From Gyromitra esculenta (taxonomy: Eukaryota; Ascomycota; Pezizomycetes; Pezizales; Discinaceae), in the NCBI GenBank assembly GCA_038503075.1, contig JBCAML010000001.1, positions 3,844,001 to 3,908,000 on the forward strand: a stretch of DNA of 64,000 nucleotides, given 5' to 3'. Shown piece after piece: positions 1 through 12,682 of the stretch; positions within the stretch are counted from its first letter, which is position 1; each line of letters opens with the position of its first letter. A program made the position numbers and the translations under genes. A model generated the notes under the pieces. It did not search any database. It had not been told where the DNA came from and saw only the letters and a list, made by a program, of their open reading frames with translations.

Positions 1-57
1 CTGGTCGGAGTCGTCTGTGGGGAGAGTGAAGTTGAGGACGTCACGCGAGAAGGCGTG
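1..57 (-). CDS. Partial exon of an unidentified gene running off the left edge
   Basis: On the minus strand, 19 codons are open from a possible 3' splice site (CTACAAG at 58-64) to the window edge, reading HAFSRDVLNFTLPTDDSDQ. Base composition is GC-richer and more codon-like than the AT-rich DNA that follows. Too little is present to name a family. It could also be a chance open stretch; the acceptor is not a strong one. Confidence 0.3.
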
Positions 58-60
58 CTT

Positions 61-496
61 GTAGGTTTATGGTCATCAATCGCAGACTTCTTGATATACA
101 TGAAAATACTTATAAACAACATTAAAACAACTATTAGGGTCTATTGGTGTTCTGGGGATGATTCTTGCAAGAATTTTGTATCCCTCTATCATAGTTACTA
201 AAGGTCATCATTTATCACTCGGTATCATTCACCGACATCAACTACAGCCAACAGTAGTAGTAGTAGTAGTAGAATTCATTTACGCATCCAACCCTTGGGT
301 TATGGCGATCGCACTATCTAACCAAACAACCAAACACAACAAAACAAAACAAAACAATAAAAATAACAATAAAATAAAAATAAAACAAAAAATAAAATAA
401 TAATAAAATAACCATAAAACATATCACTAATTAAACCATCGAACTAACAATTTAACTCTTCTCACTCCATATTTATCTTAACCTCAATTTCTCTTC
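61..496. other. Intergenic: GTA microsatellite and A-rich low-complexity tract
   Basis: There is a short (AGT)n microsatellite at about 253-272 and an A-rich tract at about 330-410 made of AAAAC, AATAAA and TAA units. The neighbouring LINE lies on the minus strand, so its poly(A) tail would read as T on the plus strand. This A-rich tract is therefore not its tail. Confidence 0.6.
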
Positions 497-3400
497 CTAC
501 TTCTCCAAGTCCCCGTATCCCCATTCTAGCTCCCTATCTTCCTCTTTTTTCTCCTCTCTCTCACATCGTCTATTTTCTTTAAACTCCTTCCATATCTTAA
601 CGCCATACTGTATCCCCTCTTGAGAATATAGGAGTTCTTTAACTCCTACCTTTTTCTCCAACTCTTCTTCAGCTTTATATCTGGAATCAATAGTAAACAT
701 ACATTCTTCCAAGATATGTTTTACATTTTGGCTTCCTTTTCCGCATTCACATTGGTCGTCTTCGCTCTTCTTAATTTTGACTCGATATGCGTTGGTCCAG
801 ATATGTCCTGTTCTGAGTCTTCCGATAATGACTTTTTGACTTCGTTCATCATCCGGGATTTTCGTCTCTTTTCGCGTTTTTTTTTGCTGCCGTCATAGCT
901 TTTCCCTTTTCTTGGGTCGGTGCTCCATTGTTCTTGCCATTCTTCATCGGTTTCTCGTCGCGCTTTCGAGTTTAGGTAGGATATTGATATGAACCAATCT
1001 TTGTCTTTGGTTTTTTCGCATCCTGCTTTGGCTAGTATATCTGCTTTTTCATTTCCGACCGTATTCGCGTGTGCTTTTACCCATTCGAGGGTTGTGGTTA
1101 TCCCTCTTGTTTTGGCTTCATCAATCTCCCATCTTATCCTTCTCGCCATCATTTCTCCAGCTCCCGCCTCCCTCTTCTTCACCCTCATCATCGCTTCTTG
1201 GCTATCCGTTCTAATAACCAAGGTCGTTACCCCTTTCTCTCTGCACTCTTTCATCCCCTGTTCTACCGCCTTCTTTATTCCCACCATCTCTGCATCCATA
1301 ATCTCCATTTCTTCTCCCATTCCATAACTTCCTTCCCAAATTACTCCTCCCCACCTGTCAATTCTACATACTCCAACCCCTACTTTCCCTCCTTTCTTAG
1401 ACCCATCAGTATACATAACTACTTCGTCTCTCTCTTCCCTTCTTTTTCTTTGTTTCTCCAGATCTTCCTTATCCCCACTCCCGATCCTAATCACCAACTC
1501 TTCTCTTATCTTTTCCTGCCACTTTTTCTCCTTCCTTTCTATTTCCTCACATTTTTCCACCTTTTTCCATCTTTTTTGGATATTCTCGCCTATCCTTGCT
1601 AGCCCACACCTTACTCCCCCCTTTTTCCCCACTTTTTTAATCCCCTTTTTTCCCCATTCTTCTTCATCATTTTTCCTCCTTCTTTTTTCCTCCTCTTGTT
1701 CTTTAATCTCCTCTCATTAACTTTCTCGTTGGGTGAACTTCTCTCCTTATTCATTCTTTAATAGCAATTCTCTTTTTCATCGTTGGTCGCAGTTGCAGTT
1801 GGTACGAGATCGTTTTCAACTCGAATCGCTCCTCCCGGCGTGGTTCTCAAATATCCTCCCAACTTGCGCATCGCCTTTTCGTCCGCTCTATCCATTTTTT
1901 CCGCCAGTCCTTTTTGCCCCGTCCACCACACTCTTGATCCATAATCCATCACACTTCTTGCACACCCTATATACATTTTCCTCATATTTCCTACCCCGCA
2001 TCCTTCCTCTCCTTTCACTAATCTTCTCATTTTTGCCACTACATTCTCGCTCTTCTTCACCTTAATCTCTACATGGCTCTTAAAATTCAACTCTCTGTCC
2101 AGCCACACTCCCAGCCACCTCATCACCTTACTTTCTTCTTTTCCCGTGCTCTTTGGCGTATAAAATTTTTCTTCTTCCGCCATTTCTTTTTCCCTTCCTA
2201 GCCTTATCCATTCCAATTTGTCCTCTGCAAACTTAACATCATTCTCTTCCGCCCACTTATACGCCTCCGCCATCAATTTTTCCCCTCTCTCTATAACTTC
2301 CTCCCAATCGTCTCCAGCGATTACCATCGTGATATCGTCAATAAAGGTTGGAATGATTACATCGCTCGGCATATGTTCCTCGCAGTATGTTTCCATTTGT
2401 TCGAGTAGCGGTGCTATATACGTATTAAATAGCAATGGTGATATCGGGCTTCCTTGTGGGATTCCTGTATCCACTTTCTCCCATTCCGCTTCTCTACCAT
2501 CAAACCTTAGCTTGACTTTTCTATCTTTCATAAAACTTTCGACCCAGGTTACTAGCTCTTCTTCAACTCCTACTGCTCATGATCTGTTCATAATCTTTTC
2601 ATGCACATTCGAACGCCTGGTCGATATCCGCGCTACTATCATCACCTTCTTTCCTCTTTCTGCTTCTCTCGCTTGCCTAGTGTCCACTCACACACTCCCC
2701 GAACCTCTTCCCTTTCTTCCCCCCACCGCCATTTATGCATTTTCTTTTCTCCTCAATTCTCCTTCCGATTCTTCCTTCCACTATCTTCTCGAAGACTTTC
2801 GCTAGTGTGTTGAGTAGGGAGACCTACCTATAGCTTCGGTGTCGTATAATCTCCTTTCGTGCTTTTTAGTATGATCGCTAATCAGTTTTGGGTGTTCGCC
2901 TTCTTGAAGGATCACATTCATCCCTTCAACTAGTTTGGCTCTGTATGTACTGCCCAGTTTTTTGAGAACTTCAGGTAGTATTCTGTCCGGTCCGGGGGCC
3001 TTTTTATTCCCTTGGGAATTTATTGCGTCTTCGACTTCCTTTTCCGTTATCTTCGATAGTTGGCCTTTCGGTATTGTCGCTGGGTTTCGCTCCTGATCCC
3101 TTTCTGGTGCTTTCAGGAAGAGTTTACTTCGAAGTAGCTTTTCTTTCTCTTGGAAGCTGTCGGCACGCGTATTCGTTTCCTTGTCTCTTAACATCGGCAT
3201 TTTTGTATAAATCCTTTGGTTGAGTGACCTCCACACCGTCCACATTTCACTCTGACTTTTAGCTTCTCCTATAAAGCTATCCCACATTTCCTTCTTTTTC
3301 TTTCTTATCAATTTAAACAGTTCGTTCCTTTCTTTTTTCCAATTTATTTGTTCCTCTTTTTTCCATTCTCCTTTTCCTTTTCTTGCCCACCTCCGACACT

Positions 3401-4305
3401 TGCTTACTTCTTTTCTCTTTTCCTTCACTTCCTTATCGAACCATTTTTTACTTCTCCACATCATCCTCGCTTCCGGTATCCCTTCTCTCATTGCCTCCGT
3501 GGCTACTTCCGTTAGTATCCTGGCAATGTCCTCGATCCTTTTCCCCTCGATCGCTCTTCCCTACGCTAGCTCTTTGTCTAACCACATGGCTTCCGCTTTT
3601 TTTGGACCTCCTCTACCGCTTTTTTTAGATTCCATCGTTCTTGAGGGCTCGATACTGTCCGTCGCATACGCGATCTCAATTGTTGCATGATCTGATCCGT
3701 CCTTCTCTTCTACAATCCGCCGTTACACTTCCTTTCCATATTTTCTAACACCCACGTTAGATCCAATACCGATCCGTCGCGTCTCTTCTTCTCGCGATCC
3801 TATCAATTTCGTTTAGTAGTACTAATTCTTCTGCATCTACTACCTTCATTATCATTTCCTCCCTTATACTTCCTTTCTTCGTATCCCATAGTCTTTCTTT
3901 CGTATCAAATCGCCAAGACCATTAGATCTACCCCCTGTCCTAACCCCTCTTTTCCACTCTTCCATACACCATCCTTTTCTTTTTGTGGTCCTGTATATGT
4001 TGCAGATCCTCGCGTCCGCCTTTTTTCATCCGAACATCCATAATACTTGCATCCCTGGTCCCACAAATCGTCTCGTATTGTGTATTTTATCCCGCTATCT
4101 TTTCTTACCATCCACATTACCCTTCCACTCTCTTCTCCCCTCCCCTGTGTATACACAATTTCGTATCCGTTGTGTCCGACGGTAATTTGATTGTTTCTAC
4201 GCGCTTATTCCGCTTATCTTTTTCCTCTGCTTTTGCTTTCCCTATCCATGCTCTTGTATCGCGATTATGTCCGCGCCGCACTGTCGTCCATAAGATTCTG
4301 CATAA
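497..4305 (-). pseudogene. LINE ORF2 (endonuclease-RT-RNase H) remnant
   Basis: The endonuclease start is recognised by ADIIAIQE near 4260-4290 and its end by the catalytic SDH motif near 3680-3690. The reverse transcriptase follows: KAPGPDRILPE near 2985-3020, TGIPQGSPISPLLF near 2430-2470, and the catalytic box as FIDD at 2334-2345 in place of the usual F/YADD. The thumb reads YGSRVWW near 1930. RNase H spans about 1017-1430 with its acidic set in YTDGS, MDAEM, RTDS and NEKAD. A terminal CECGKG..H....C finger lies at about 701-740. Frames break at least in the endonuclease, between the two RT blocks near 2800, between RT and RNase H near 1650-1757, and at a T9 run (877-885). The element is dead at the protein level. 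Confidence 0.88.
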
Positions 4306-4463
4306 CATTCGTTGATCGGTTACATGTGTTGAACTATCGTCACCCTCTCCCTGTCTCCTATCCTTTGTTTTTGTCGTATCGATTCATTACTTCCTATGGT
4401 TGGGGGTCTTATTTCCTCGAATACCTCGCATCTTGTGGTCCCATGTCGAATGGCCGATCCCGT

Positions 4464-6078
4464 TCATTCTCCGCACTTCTTGGCGTTCTGCACTGCCACC
4501 ACCTGTGTCCCTTCTCCGCACTTGTTGCATTCTAGTTTAATTGAGGTCATACCATTTTGAGTGAATTCTCTCATCCATATGGCGTAATGTCCCTGCGCTC
4601 GCATCTGTATATCCTTCCTCGTCACGAGATCGATACTGCTCTTTAGGATCTCCTCTCTTTCTGATGCCTTCGCAACGCGTACCACTACCGCTTGCTCCGT
4701 CGTCTGGTTTCATGTTCACGATATCGTGGCCATCTTGGCTTCTTCATAATCTTAACTCCCACGCTTTCTCCAACAATTCCTGATACCTTCCATATTATCC
4801 TTCCACTCACTTACGTTCCAGCCCTGCACGACTATGCCTGCCCACGTATCGAGTCTTTCTAGCGACATTTCTTTCTGCAAGTTGGTTGACAATTTTCCCC
4901 CTATTTTCTCCTTTATTGAGAATGATCTTCAATTCGCCTTTCATCGTGACATTTACTTTCTGGATTTCGCTTGCCTCAATTCCTAGCCCTACAGCTTCAC
5001 TCATTAGCTCTTCCTGGCATTCGCCTTCTTCCTGGCTGTTACTTTTTTCGCAACTACCAAGCGCGTTGTTTTCCTTCGTTCGCTCACTCTCCTTCTCCAC
5101 CATCTTTTTCTGGAAGGCTGCTTTAGCCTTTGGCGCTACCTCCTTCTCTCGGTTTACCTGTTTCCACCCACGATGAGGCGCTGGTTCGTTATATCCGCAT
5201 AGCTTAACCTTTCGTTTGGCCCGTTAATGGGTTGTTGCGACTTCGCTGGTATTAGCGTTAGCGCGCTAAGATTTGGCGTATTTTTCCTGCGCCCTTCCAA
5301 TATCTGACCTCCCTCTTCAGCTCTTCTACTTCTCTTCCTAGCCCAAATATCCGATTCTCCATTTTTTCCATCCTCTCTTCTAACGTCCACTTTCTCCTAA
5401 CTGATGGTTCTCCTCTCTCCCTTTTCCTTTGTCGATAGTTGCGATATGTGCAAATTTGCTTGCGAGTAGCCCCGTGACTACTGCCCTGGTGATTGCCCTC
5501 TTAGTGTTCTTAATCACTCTAATGCTTCCGGTTCCGCCGTTTTCGTTACTTTGTTCCTTTTCCCCTACATCGTTCATGCTTCTTTTCCTTTTCTCCCTCT
5601 TTTCTTCCCTTACTCTTTCTACCTCACTCTCCAATGCTTCCCTTATCTCCCCTGCATTTCCGTCTTTTCTTCCGTTCTTCTTGCATTCCTCCGTAATTTC
5701 CTTAACCATTTCCTCCCATACTTTTTCCTCTATTTCGCTCAACCATTCATCTTCCATTTCTATATCTTTCTCCTCTCTTTCTTGGTCCTCCTCCTTCTCC
5801 TTTTTCTCCATGTGCTCCTTCATCAACTTCGTTTGTGCCATTTCTTCCTCATGTATTCTATCTTCCTCCTTATACGCTTCGCTGAGGTCTCCCGGGAATG
5901 GTACAATTGGTGGCATCTCGTCACTCTCATATCCCTCATGAAAAGTTCGATTTCCGCCATATACTGATTGTGTTGGCGTTTTTTCTCCACTTTCCTCCTC
6001 CTCGCTCTCGGTATCGCTATCGACCTCCATCACCTCGACTGTAAGACCGGTACTTCTTACCGCACAGGAAATCTCCAA
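4464..6078 (-). pseudogene. LINE ORF1 (gag-like) remnant
   Basis: The remnant falls in consecutive frame-shifted pieces: 5380-6078, 5154-5390, 4807-5103 and 4464-4685. The first piece is highly acidic and then Lys/Glu-rich, with long heptad-like stretches typical of a coiled coil. The natural start is probably the ATG of MEVDSD near 6030, because upstream residues look non-coding. The last piece holds a CX2CX3HX4C zinc knuckle starting CNKCGEG. The His and last Cys sit in a shifted frame because of a single extra base at about 4505-4510. In Tad1-type elements ORF1 binds the element RNA through such knuckles. This copy could not make an intact protein. Confidence 0.8.
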
Positions 6079-8088
6079 GAAGCTTTAGATAACAATCTAG
6101 ACGCTATAACCTGCCCGGTTGCTATCCGCAACACAATACACAGGCGCAAGTCCTAACTGCTTCTTATGAACCGCTAATAGATAACCGTAGGGTTCAAAGT
6201 AGGGATCGAGCAAAGTTCCGTGAAGAACTTCCAATAGTAAGGTTTTAATAGCTAACGCTGAAGGGCCAAGCGCTCTTAGCGAGATAAAAGTAATTCACAA
6301 GTAAAAGAGTAAATTGCACGGAAGTAATTTTCTTAGAAACAATATAATATTGATAAGGCTCGTTAACCGTCGCTAATGATCCGACTCGAGTTTACATCCA
6401 CTGCGAGAGTATTTATAATGCCTCCTCTCTACTATGTTTGGGTATAGTGTGGTGTAGAGGCGCTAACTACTAATGACGTAAACGAAACGCCTTATCTCCA
6501 TACCCGATACTTGAGTTCACGTACCGATGTCGCGATTCTCGAATGCATGTCGGTAACACGGCAGTTACGTATTCGTCTTCATTGCGTCTGTCTCTTCGAG
6601 ACGATCATTTCGCCTATCCGAATCGTCGCGTAGCATTGCGTTCCCTTATCTTTGTCAGTCTGTAACTCCGCCAGTTTTGGTCCGATTCGCAATCCCTTTG
6701 AACCACGAAGCCAGACACTTCCCTACATACCCTCCGGGTCCCATTCCGCCGGACGGTTTTGCTTGACAGCCTAGGGGTTACTTTTGCCTCCGGGACAGGT
6801 CTTTCTGGTCTTTGTCATTCTCCAAATACTTATCTCTTGGAAGGATTGGAGGCAGGGTAACAGGCACCAGTCCCGATCCGGAAGGTGCTAAAGTAGGGTA
6901 ACTCCAAAGATAGGGTAACTCCAGGGCCAGGAACTCCTTCAAAAGGTACAGGTATAACATCGACTTCCTGTTCCTTTCTTTTTCCCTTTTCCATCTTCTT
7001 TTCTTCATTGTCCCACTTCGTTCTATCGATGAACTTCTCCTCGATTTCGACCATCCTCCTGGTGCTACCTTTCGATCTGCTTTCCCAAACGTACCACTTA
7101 GGCCTCGCGCGATGGGTGTGTAAAGTCTGGTCCGGCAAAAGTTCTTCCGTAAAAGGGGTGAGGCTCTGATGTCGCGCATCCATTCTTCCACCACACCTCT
7201 TTGTATTTAACTCCGTTCCTAGTTGCCGTCCTGTTGATTAGTTCGTTAAGTTCCATGCTGATTCCTTATCTTATCTTATCAGATAGTGCTTATCAGATTT
7301 CTTATCTTATCAATATCTTATCTTGTTTTGATCTAGATCTTATCTAGTCGCTTAAAATCTTATCGTTGTCCAATCGGTTCTGGAGTCTTCCGAGAGGTTC
7401 TGGTAGTCTTGGCGACAAGGTGATGCGTTGTCTCTGTATGGGTAAGGGTTCGAATTTCCTCCGAGGTATTGCCGAGTTTCTATCTAATTAGAGGATTTTC
7501 GCTATCTCTTCTTTAATAATAACCCAAAGGTAAACGATGACAAAGGCCCAGGCTCTGGGTCTGAACATAAAGCTAATCAATAGCTTATCTGGTTGTGGAG
7601 ATACTTGCTAAAAACCCGAAAATTGGTTGAGAATGGGCCAATTTTGGTGGGGTTGCCACTCAGAAAACCGAGGTGGGAACACCAAAAACCGCAAAAGGTG
7701 AGTTGGATTTTCGCGGGCGGGTATAGTGGTAGAGATTTGTCTGCTGATTTCGAATATATGCCTGGTTTGTTGTTTGAACCGTTGGTTGTTGAGTTATTTC
7801 CAAAAATTCGTCCTGTCGTGGTGGTTGTCTTAACTACAGCCAACCAGTACCCTTCAGGTCCCGGTAATGGCAAAAAAAAAGGATACCCAAGAAGAGCTCT
7901 ATCAAGGCCTAGAGCCAGGCATTCATTTCAGCGCTGGGAATGATTTCCGAACTGCTGCAACGTAATCACGTGGTACAAGTTAATATGGCACAGGAGCCGA
8001 CAAACACCAAAACTAACGAAGCAAGTTTTCTAAAGTTATTATTTTCCCATTTAGTTAGTGCCAAGAAGAATCTACCGTACCCCGTCCT
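6079..8088. other. Decayed repeat DNA without a supportable gene
   Basis: This 2-kb stretch lies between the LINE and SFM1. On the minus strand at 6778-7194, overlapping open frames rich in charged residues suggest the remnant of a retroelement ORF, but no motif identifies it. At about 7263-7370 the plus strand carries many irregular CTTATC/TTATC units, giving a GATAAG-rich stretch on the other strand. At 7577-7943 both strands are open but resemble no family known to me. Confidence 0.4.
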
Positions 8089-9324
8089 CTAGAGAAAGTC
8101 GTTAAAGCTTTTATCCGCATCCTTCTTAATGAGTCCTAACATACCCTTCACCCCCCCTAAATTAGCAACGGAAAATGCAACCGTACGTTATCACCATAAT
8201 CCTAAGGGAAAGTTACATACCTCCGGCATAACCGGTTGCCCATCCTCACCCTTAACATATCGGAACGGCATCTGCGTGGTTTCATTCTTGTTGAGTTTCA
8301 GCTCCGGATAATCGGCATAGGGTATCTCAGAAAGAGTCCCTGTAACGATGTGTGTACGCTTGCGTAAGTAAATCCTCGGCAAAATCCCCAAGCATGATAG
8401 GGCTAGGGTGTTACAAAAAAATGGAAATGGGTTAACTTACTTTGGTTCTCGATGACGATTCTGGTTACTCTGACGGCTGTATCTGTGGTCATTTGGAGTT
8501 TGCCTAGATGGCGTCCTTCGTAACCGAATTTTCGAAGTTCTCCGGTACGATCTGATATTATGGGATGCTACCAGTTAGTGAAGTTTGTCGATCATAACAA
8601 TGATTTGCAGAAGAAGGGGAGGGAGATGTGCCTCTTGGTGGATCGTCACCTAATCCGTGGGTTTATCTTGTTAGCGCCTTCATATGTCAACCACGGCACA
8701 ATTGCCTTTCGCCAATTCGCAATTTCTGGGCTAGATGCACAATCTGGTAGAAAATAATAATAGATAGATAGAATAGTAAACACAAAAGGGGGAGCTGAAG
8801 ATAAGATCTACCGACCTAAAATACCCCCAAACACAAACCAATCAAAATTCTCTGCATCCCCAGGCGCCAACTCATTCTCCGCGCGCGGATCAAGCAAGCA
8901 CACGCGCGCACCGTTTGAAACCCGTGTCACATCTTCAGATGTCACTTTAAGCGGCTTATCAACATAGGGTCGGAGTTCCTCGGGCAGATTGGCTGCGAGC
9001 GACACCGGTACGGATGTCAGGTAGAAGCTACTTCCGGAGGCTCTAGATTCTTGTGAAATGGCGACGTATTCCAGTGTTGACCAAGCACCAATTTCGGGTT
9101 CCAGGTCTGGAAATCACCACGATGTACGGATTAGCATTAATACCCATGTACAAACTACCACTACAATTGTAGCCACAATATTGGGAGGAGGGGTATTATT
9201 GATGTTGCTTTTGCTAGGTGGGTGTGGGCAGGACCGGGTAGGATTTTTTACGTTCTACAACATAAGTTTTGTTTTTGCTGGCTGTGGGAGGAGTAGGGGT
9301 AGGAGATGTTATCGGGGACACCAT
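8089..9324 (-). CDS. SFM1: SFM1-type SPOUT protein-arginine methyltransferase
   Basis: Sfm1 is the SPOUT-fold methyltransferase that modifies a single arginine of ribosomal protein Rps3 in yeast. The model is exons 9324-9252, 9106-8816, 8649-8632, 8551-8441, 8339-8221 and 8145-8089, giving 222 aa against 213 in yeast. Diagnostic stretches in order are YVVEHLEPEIGAWSTLEY, VCLLDPRAENEL, FDWFVFGGILG, DDPPRDRTGELR, GRHLG..QMTTDTA, DYPELKLN and PVMPEGM, matching the family end to end. Introns have CTAAC/CTAAT branch points. Two oddities: the third exon is only 18 nt, and the intron after it begins with GC, not GT. The donor GTCGGT of intron 2 is also weak. The start (ATG at 9324) lies 13 codons before the family's usual N-terminus. 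It is the only ATG in frame, but the true start is the least certain part. Confidence 0.88.
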
Positions 9325-12300
9325 TGTTACTGTTATTGTTATCGGGTGTCACGCCCGGAGAGTTATCTGCCCTAGACTTGAAGGGGGGGATGTTAGTCGA
9401 ATTGAATTGGAACAAAATAAAATAGGAACACTTAACCCGGGTTGGCCCTAGATAGCAATGAGGGTAAGGGGAATAGGGAAAGGGGAAAAGAGAAGAAGAA
9501 AAAAAACTCATTATCGGCGTCATTGAGTGCATTCTTGAACAAAAAGAACTAAAAAGGGCCTAAAAGAGATGACGGTGATAATAAGATACACCGTCGCGGA
9601 GAAAGGACCGACAGCGGGTCTACTGTCCAACGGTAAGAATGAAACGAAATGAAATGAAAAAAAGAATGAAAAAACGAGAGACATGCATGCAGTAGTAATG
9701 TCTCGTTTACTTACTTTGGAAAAGAGAGTCTCAAGAGAATATCAGGACACTTTCTCGACTGTAGGCGTGGATCAGTGCGATGGAAGAAAACCCGGGACGG
9801 CTGCGGGTGGTGGTAGTGGTAGTGGTGGGGCTTGGAGGGGTAGTTAGTGTTGTCAAGTGACCGCGGGAAGGGCTGAGGGTTACAACCACATCACATCCCT
9901 TCCCTTCGACACTTCTCTCCGTAATGTAAATCGGTGTCTGCATATCCTTTTGTGATCATTTTTTGGTAGCTCATCGTCCATCCGAGTCTTGGCTCGACCT
10001 CAAGTGTCCGTTCCGAACCTTGCTTCGACCTAACCTACGTGTGCTCTGTATTTCTGCAGTTATTACGGAAGTGGGGTTTTGGGATTGTGAGCTGCTGCTT
10101 AACGTGTGACCGCCTGTGGGTAGGGTTTTTCTCCAGACTCTTGATAAACGATAAAATGTTGTGTCCCAGCAACGAGTAAAGCAGTTTCTCGGAAATTTGA
10201 GGAGAGCTTTTGGGTGATGCGTGTAAATTGGTTTGTATCTCGAAGGGGGCAGTCTTGGCTTGAAGGTCGCCTAAAGTAGGGGTGGGGTCTATGAACACGC
10301 CCACATATTTTATGCAAAACGATTGTAGGTCAGAGTATCTGCCGAGTACTAGCAGGTTGAATATTTAAGGGTTTTGTATGAGCTATATGACTGGTAAGTA
10401 TGAGGCGCGTGACCCTATATATTATTGTCCTAAGCTTTCTTGTAAAAATCGTATGTTCCTATATATAGGTTGACACCTTTGGATCGCCTTGATATAGAAA
10501 TGTAAGCTTTGAGATATCTATATAAACAGCTTGTAAGCCGTCATCTATATAGCTAAGTCAGTCTTATTCACACGTGCGGGGTGCCTGTAGTACTAGGTTA
10601 CTATTATTTACCTGTGTGCATTGTTGCTTATAAAAGGAACTGACTCATATGTGATCCGGTGCCGAATTGAGGCAATTACCTTTCTGATAGCGTGGACTAT
10701 ATTCTCTAGTCTAAATCTATCTTCTGGGGAATATTTGGTACTTTGTGTGAGTATCTTGCAATTGATCGGTTCCATCCAAAGGTTATAAAATAGTGTCAAC
10801 CTAGTTAGTACATGAGGTTTTAGCAATCCATGGGGTCTAGGGGCCTGATACTTACCACTAATCCAAGCCATATAGAACCTCTAAGTTTTATAATCCTATG
10901 ACACTCAACAGTTCTCTTTAACTGGGAACTAATCCAAGGGTAAACCCCTAATCTAGAAAAATGATAAGCACTGATAGGGCATTGGGAGAATCTTCCAAAA
11001 GGCTTGTCAAACATGTGTACACTCTTGTGGAAGTAGAGTATTCAACTTAATATCCTAAAGAGGTAAGCAAATGTTATAAAAGTGAGAGGAAGTGATAATC
11101 TCTTGTGTGTATGTGGTCCTTTTGATCCGCTCTAACTTATATTGCCTCTCATCCCTCTGCCTCAGCTCTATCAAAGGACTAAGGGTTAGGTCTTAGGGTT
11201 ATGGCCGTGGGTTTGTCAGCTTGTCGAATCTGAAGCTGTATATCCAACAAGGGCTTTCTAGAATAATAGGATGAACGAAATCGATTGCTTGATTCTCTAT
11301 AGGCTGGCTGCGCGCCCCCGTCTATATACTTGACAATACCCTTCTAGGGCTCCCATGTGCCCGTGGGCTCCGGCCTATGTCTCCCTAATATCCGCCCCCG
11401 AAGCCACACCCGGAGCAACCCCCATATTAGGAAGCTTCTCTAATAAGACTGGAGTATACCAATCGAGTGACCGTCCATGATCTTAAATCGCTGCTAAGAG
11501 GTCAACACTTACTATTTATTTATTTATTTATTTATTGGGCATATTCGATACTTAAGTTATGGTATGAATATCTGTACTTTAACGTAAGTGATCCTGTAGA
11601 AGCAAGCCTATTTTCACACTCTAGCAGTATAAATGCTTTTTTGCGCCCTAAGCCCTACCATTGTAGGTCACATGATATAGCTGGAGTATGACATATACTG
11701 CGTGTAAATTGCTTAGGGTTGACCTAGAGCTGTTGGATGGCTCTTACTGCTGTGATACATCTATAAATCGCGTGGGTCAATATGGTGGTGCTATCTATCA
11801 TATGCCATCCAGGCGTTCGTCTCTCTTCAACGATATAATTCAGGAGCGACTCTGTTATATGAGAGCTAATAGCTTTTCCTCATGCGTAGGTTCTAGTGTG
11901 GGCCTTATTCTTTGTGTTACCGCCGTCTGATCTAAGTTTGTCATCAGTACACTTTAAGGGGTAGGGTTTGAATATCTTGTTCGTTTTCTGGAGCCCCACT
12001 TGCCTGTATATCCCCATGAATGTCGTCTTTTAGGACCCAACGCAGGCGTGATAGCGCAGGGTTGGTGGCCCAGCTGGCGAGATGCTTGCCATGTTATCAT
12101 TAGAGGAGAATTTCGAGGGCCTTTTGATAATCGAGAACGAGCAACAGCAATTCTCGATTGAGTTGACAGAATAGCTTTGACGTATTAAAGTTCGTGGTTG
12201 GTCTGTCCCGTACCATGTTGCAGGGTCCCCATACAGAGAACCCTGCGGGTTTCTAGACCAACGAGGGTGTTGCTTACTGAATTTCTTCCTCATCATGAAC

Positions 12301-12682
12301 ATCTCTCTAAATACCCTTGCTGTCGAGACTGCCCCCACCTTTATCTTCGTATACTCCTCTTTATTCTCAAGACCTCTAAAACCTGCTCGAAGTGTATCAC
12401 ATTGAGTTTGGCGTCAATCACCTCTTGGGGGAAGGCTTTGCGTAACATCGAAGTTAGACATTGAAAGATAGACTGAAGGAGGGGCGAATCTGATAGGAAT
12501 ATGCTTGATCTTAGGAAGAGGTAGAGTTAGGGTCCACGCTATACGGATGGCCTTTCTGAGGTACGAATTCTCTAGATTGTAAAAGTCAGATGGGAAGATC
12601 AGTAATATGTAGACAAGAGAGGCGAAGGCTGAATAGCAGCTATGGTGTGACGCTGAGCTAGTGGTTAGTTGTGGGTGTGGGT
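9325..12682. other. Intergenic, no gene recognised
   Basis: This stretch is AT-rich with frequent stops in all frames. Short open frames on the minus strand at 10608-10871 and 10820-11014 adjoin, but carry no motif. A (TTTA)n microsatellite sits at about 11513-11536. A G-rich, CCACC-type low-complexity stretch lies near 9800-9845. Confidence 0.5.

Larger units (their letters stand above)
497..6078 (-). mobile_element. Degenerate Tad1-like non-LTR retrotransposon (LINE)
   Basis: Reading right to left, the element carries an acidic coiled-coil ORF1 ending in a CCHC zinc knuckle, then an ORF2 with an apurinic-type endonuclease, reverse transcriptase, RNase H and a C-terminal CCHC finger. This order, including RNase H and the terminal finger, is that of the fungal Tad1 group. 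All domains are present, so the copy was nearly full length, but both ORFs are broken by several frameshifts and stops. The minus-strand ORFs are strongly purine-rich, making the plus strand almost pure CT over long stretches, unlike the neighbouring host genes. No target-site duplication or 3' tail could be fixed, so the limits given are those of the coding remnants. Confidence 0.9.

Noticed and set aside
330..410. A-rich tract as the poly(A) tail of the LINE
   Set aside because: The element is on the minus strand, so its tail would appear as T-rich on the plus strand.
1069..1602. Plus-strand open frames across the LINE (for example 989-1602 and 5429-5967)
   Set aside because: They are shadows caused by the strong purine bias of the minus-strand ORFs and encode Ser/Phe/Leu/Pro-rich nonsense.
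7440..7470. Possible tRNA T-arm (GGTTCGAATTTCC)
   Set aside because: No acceptor, D or anticodon arm could be fitted around it.
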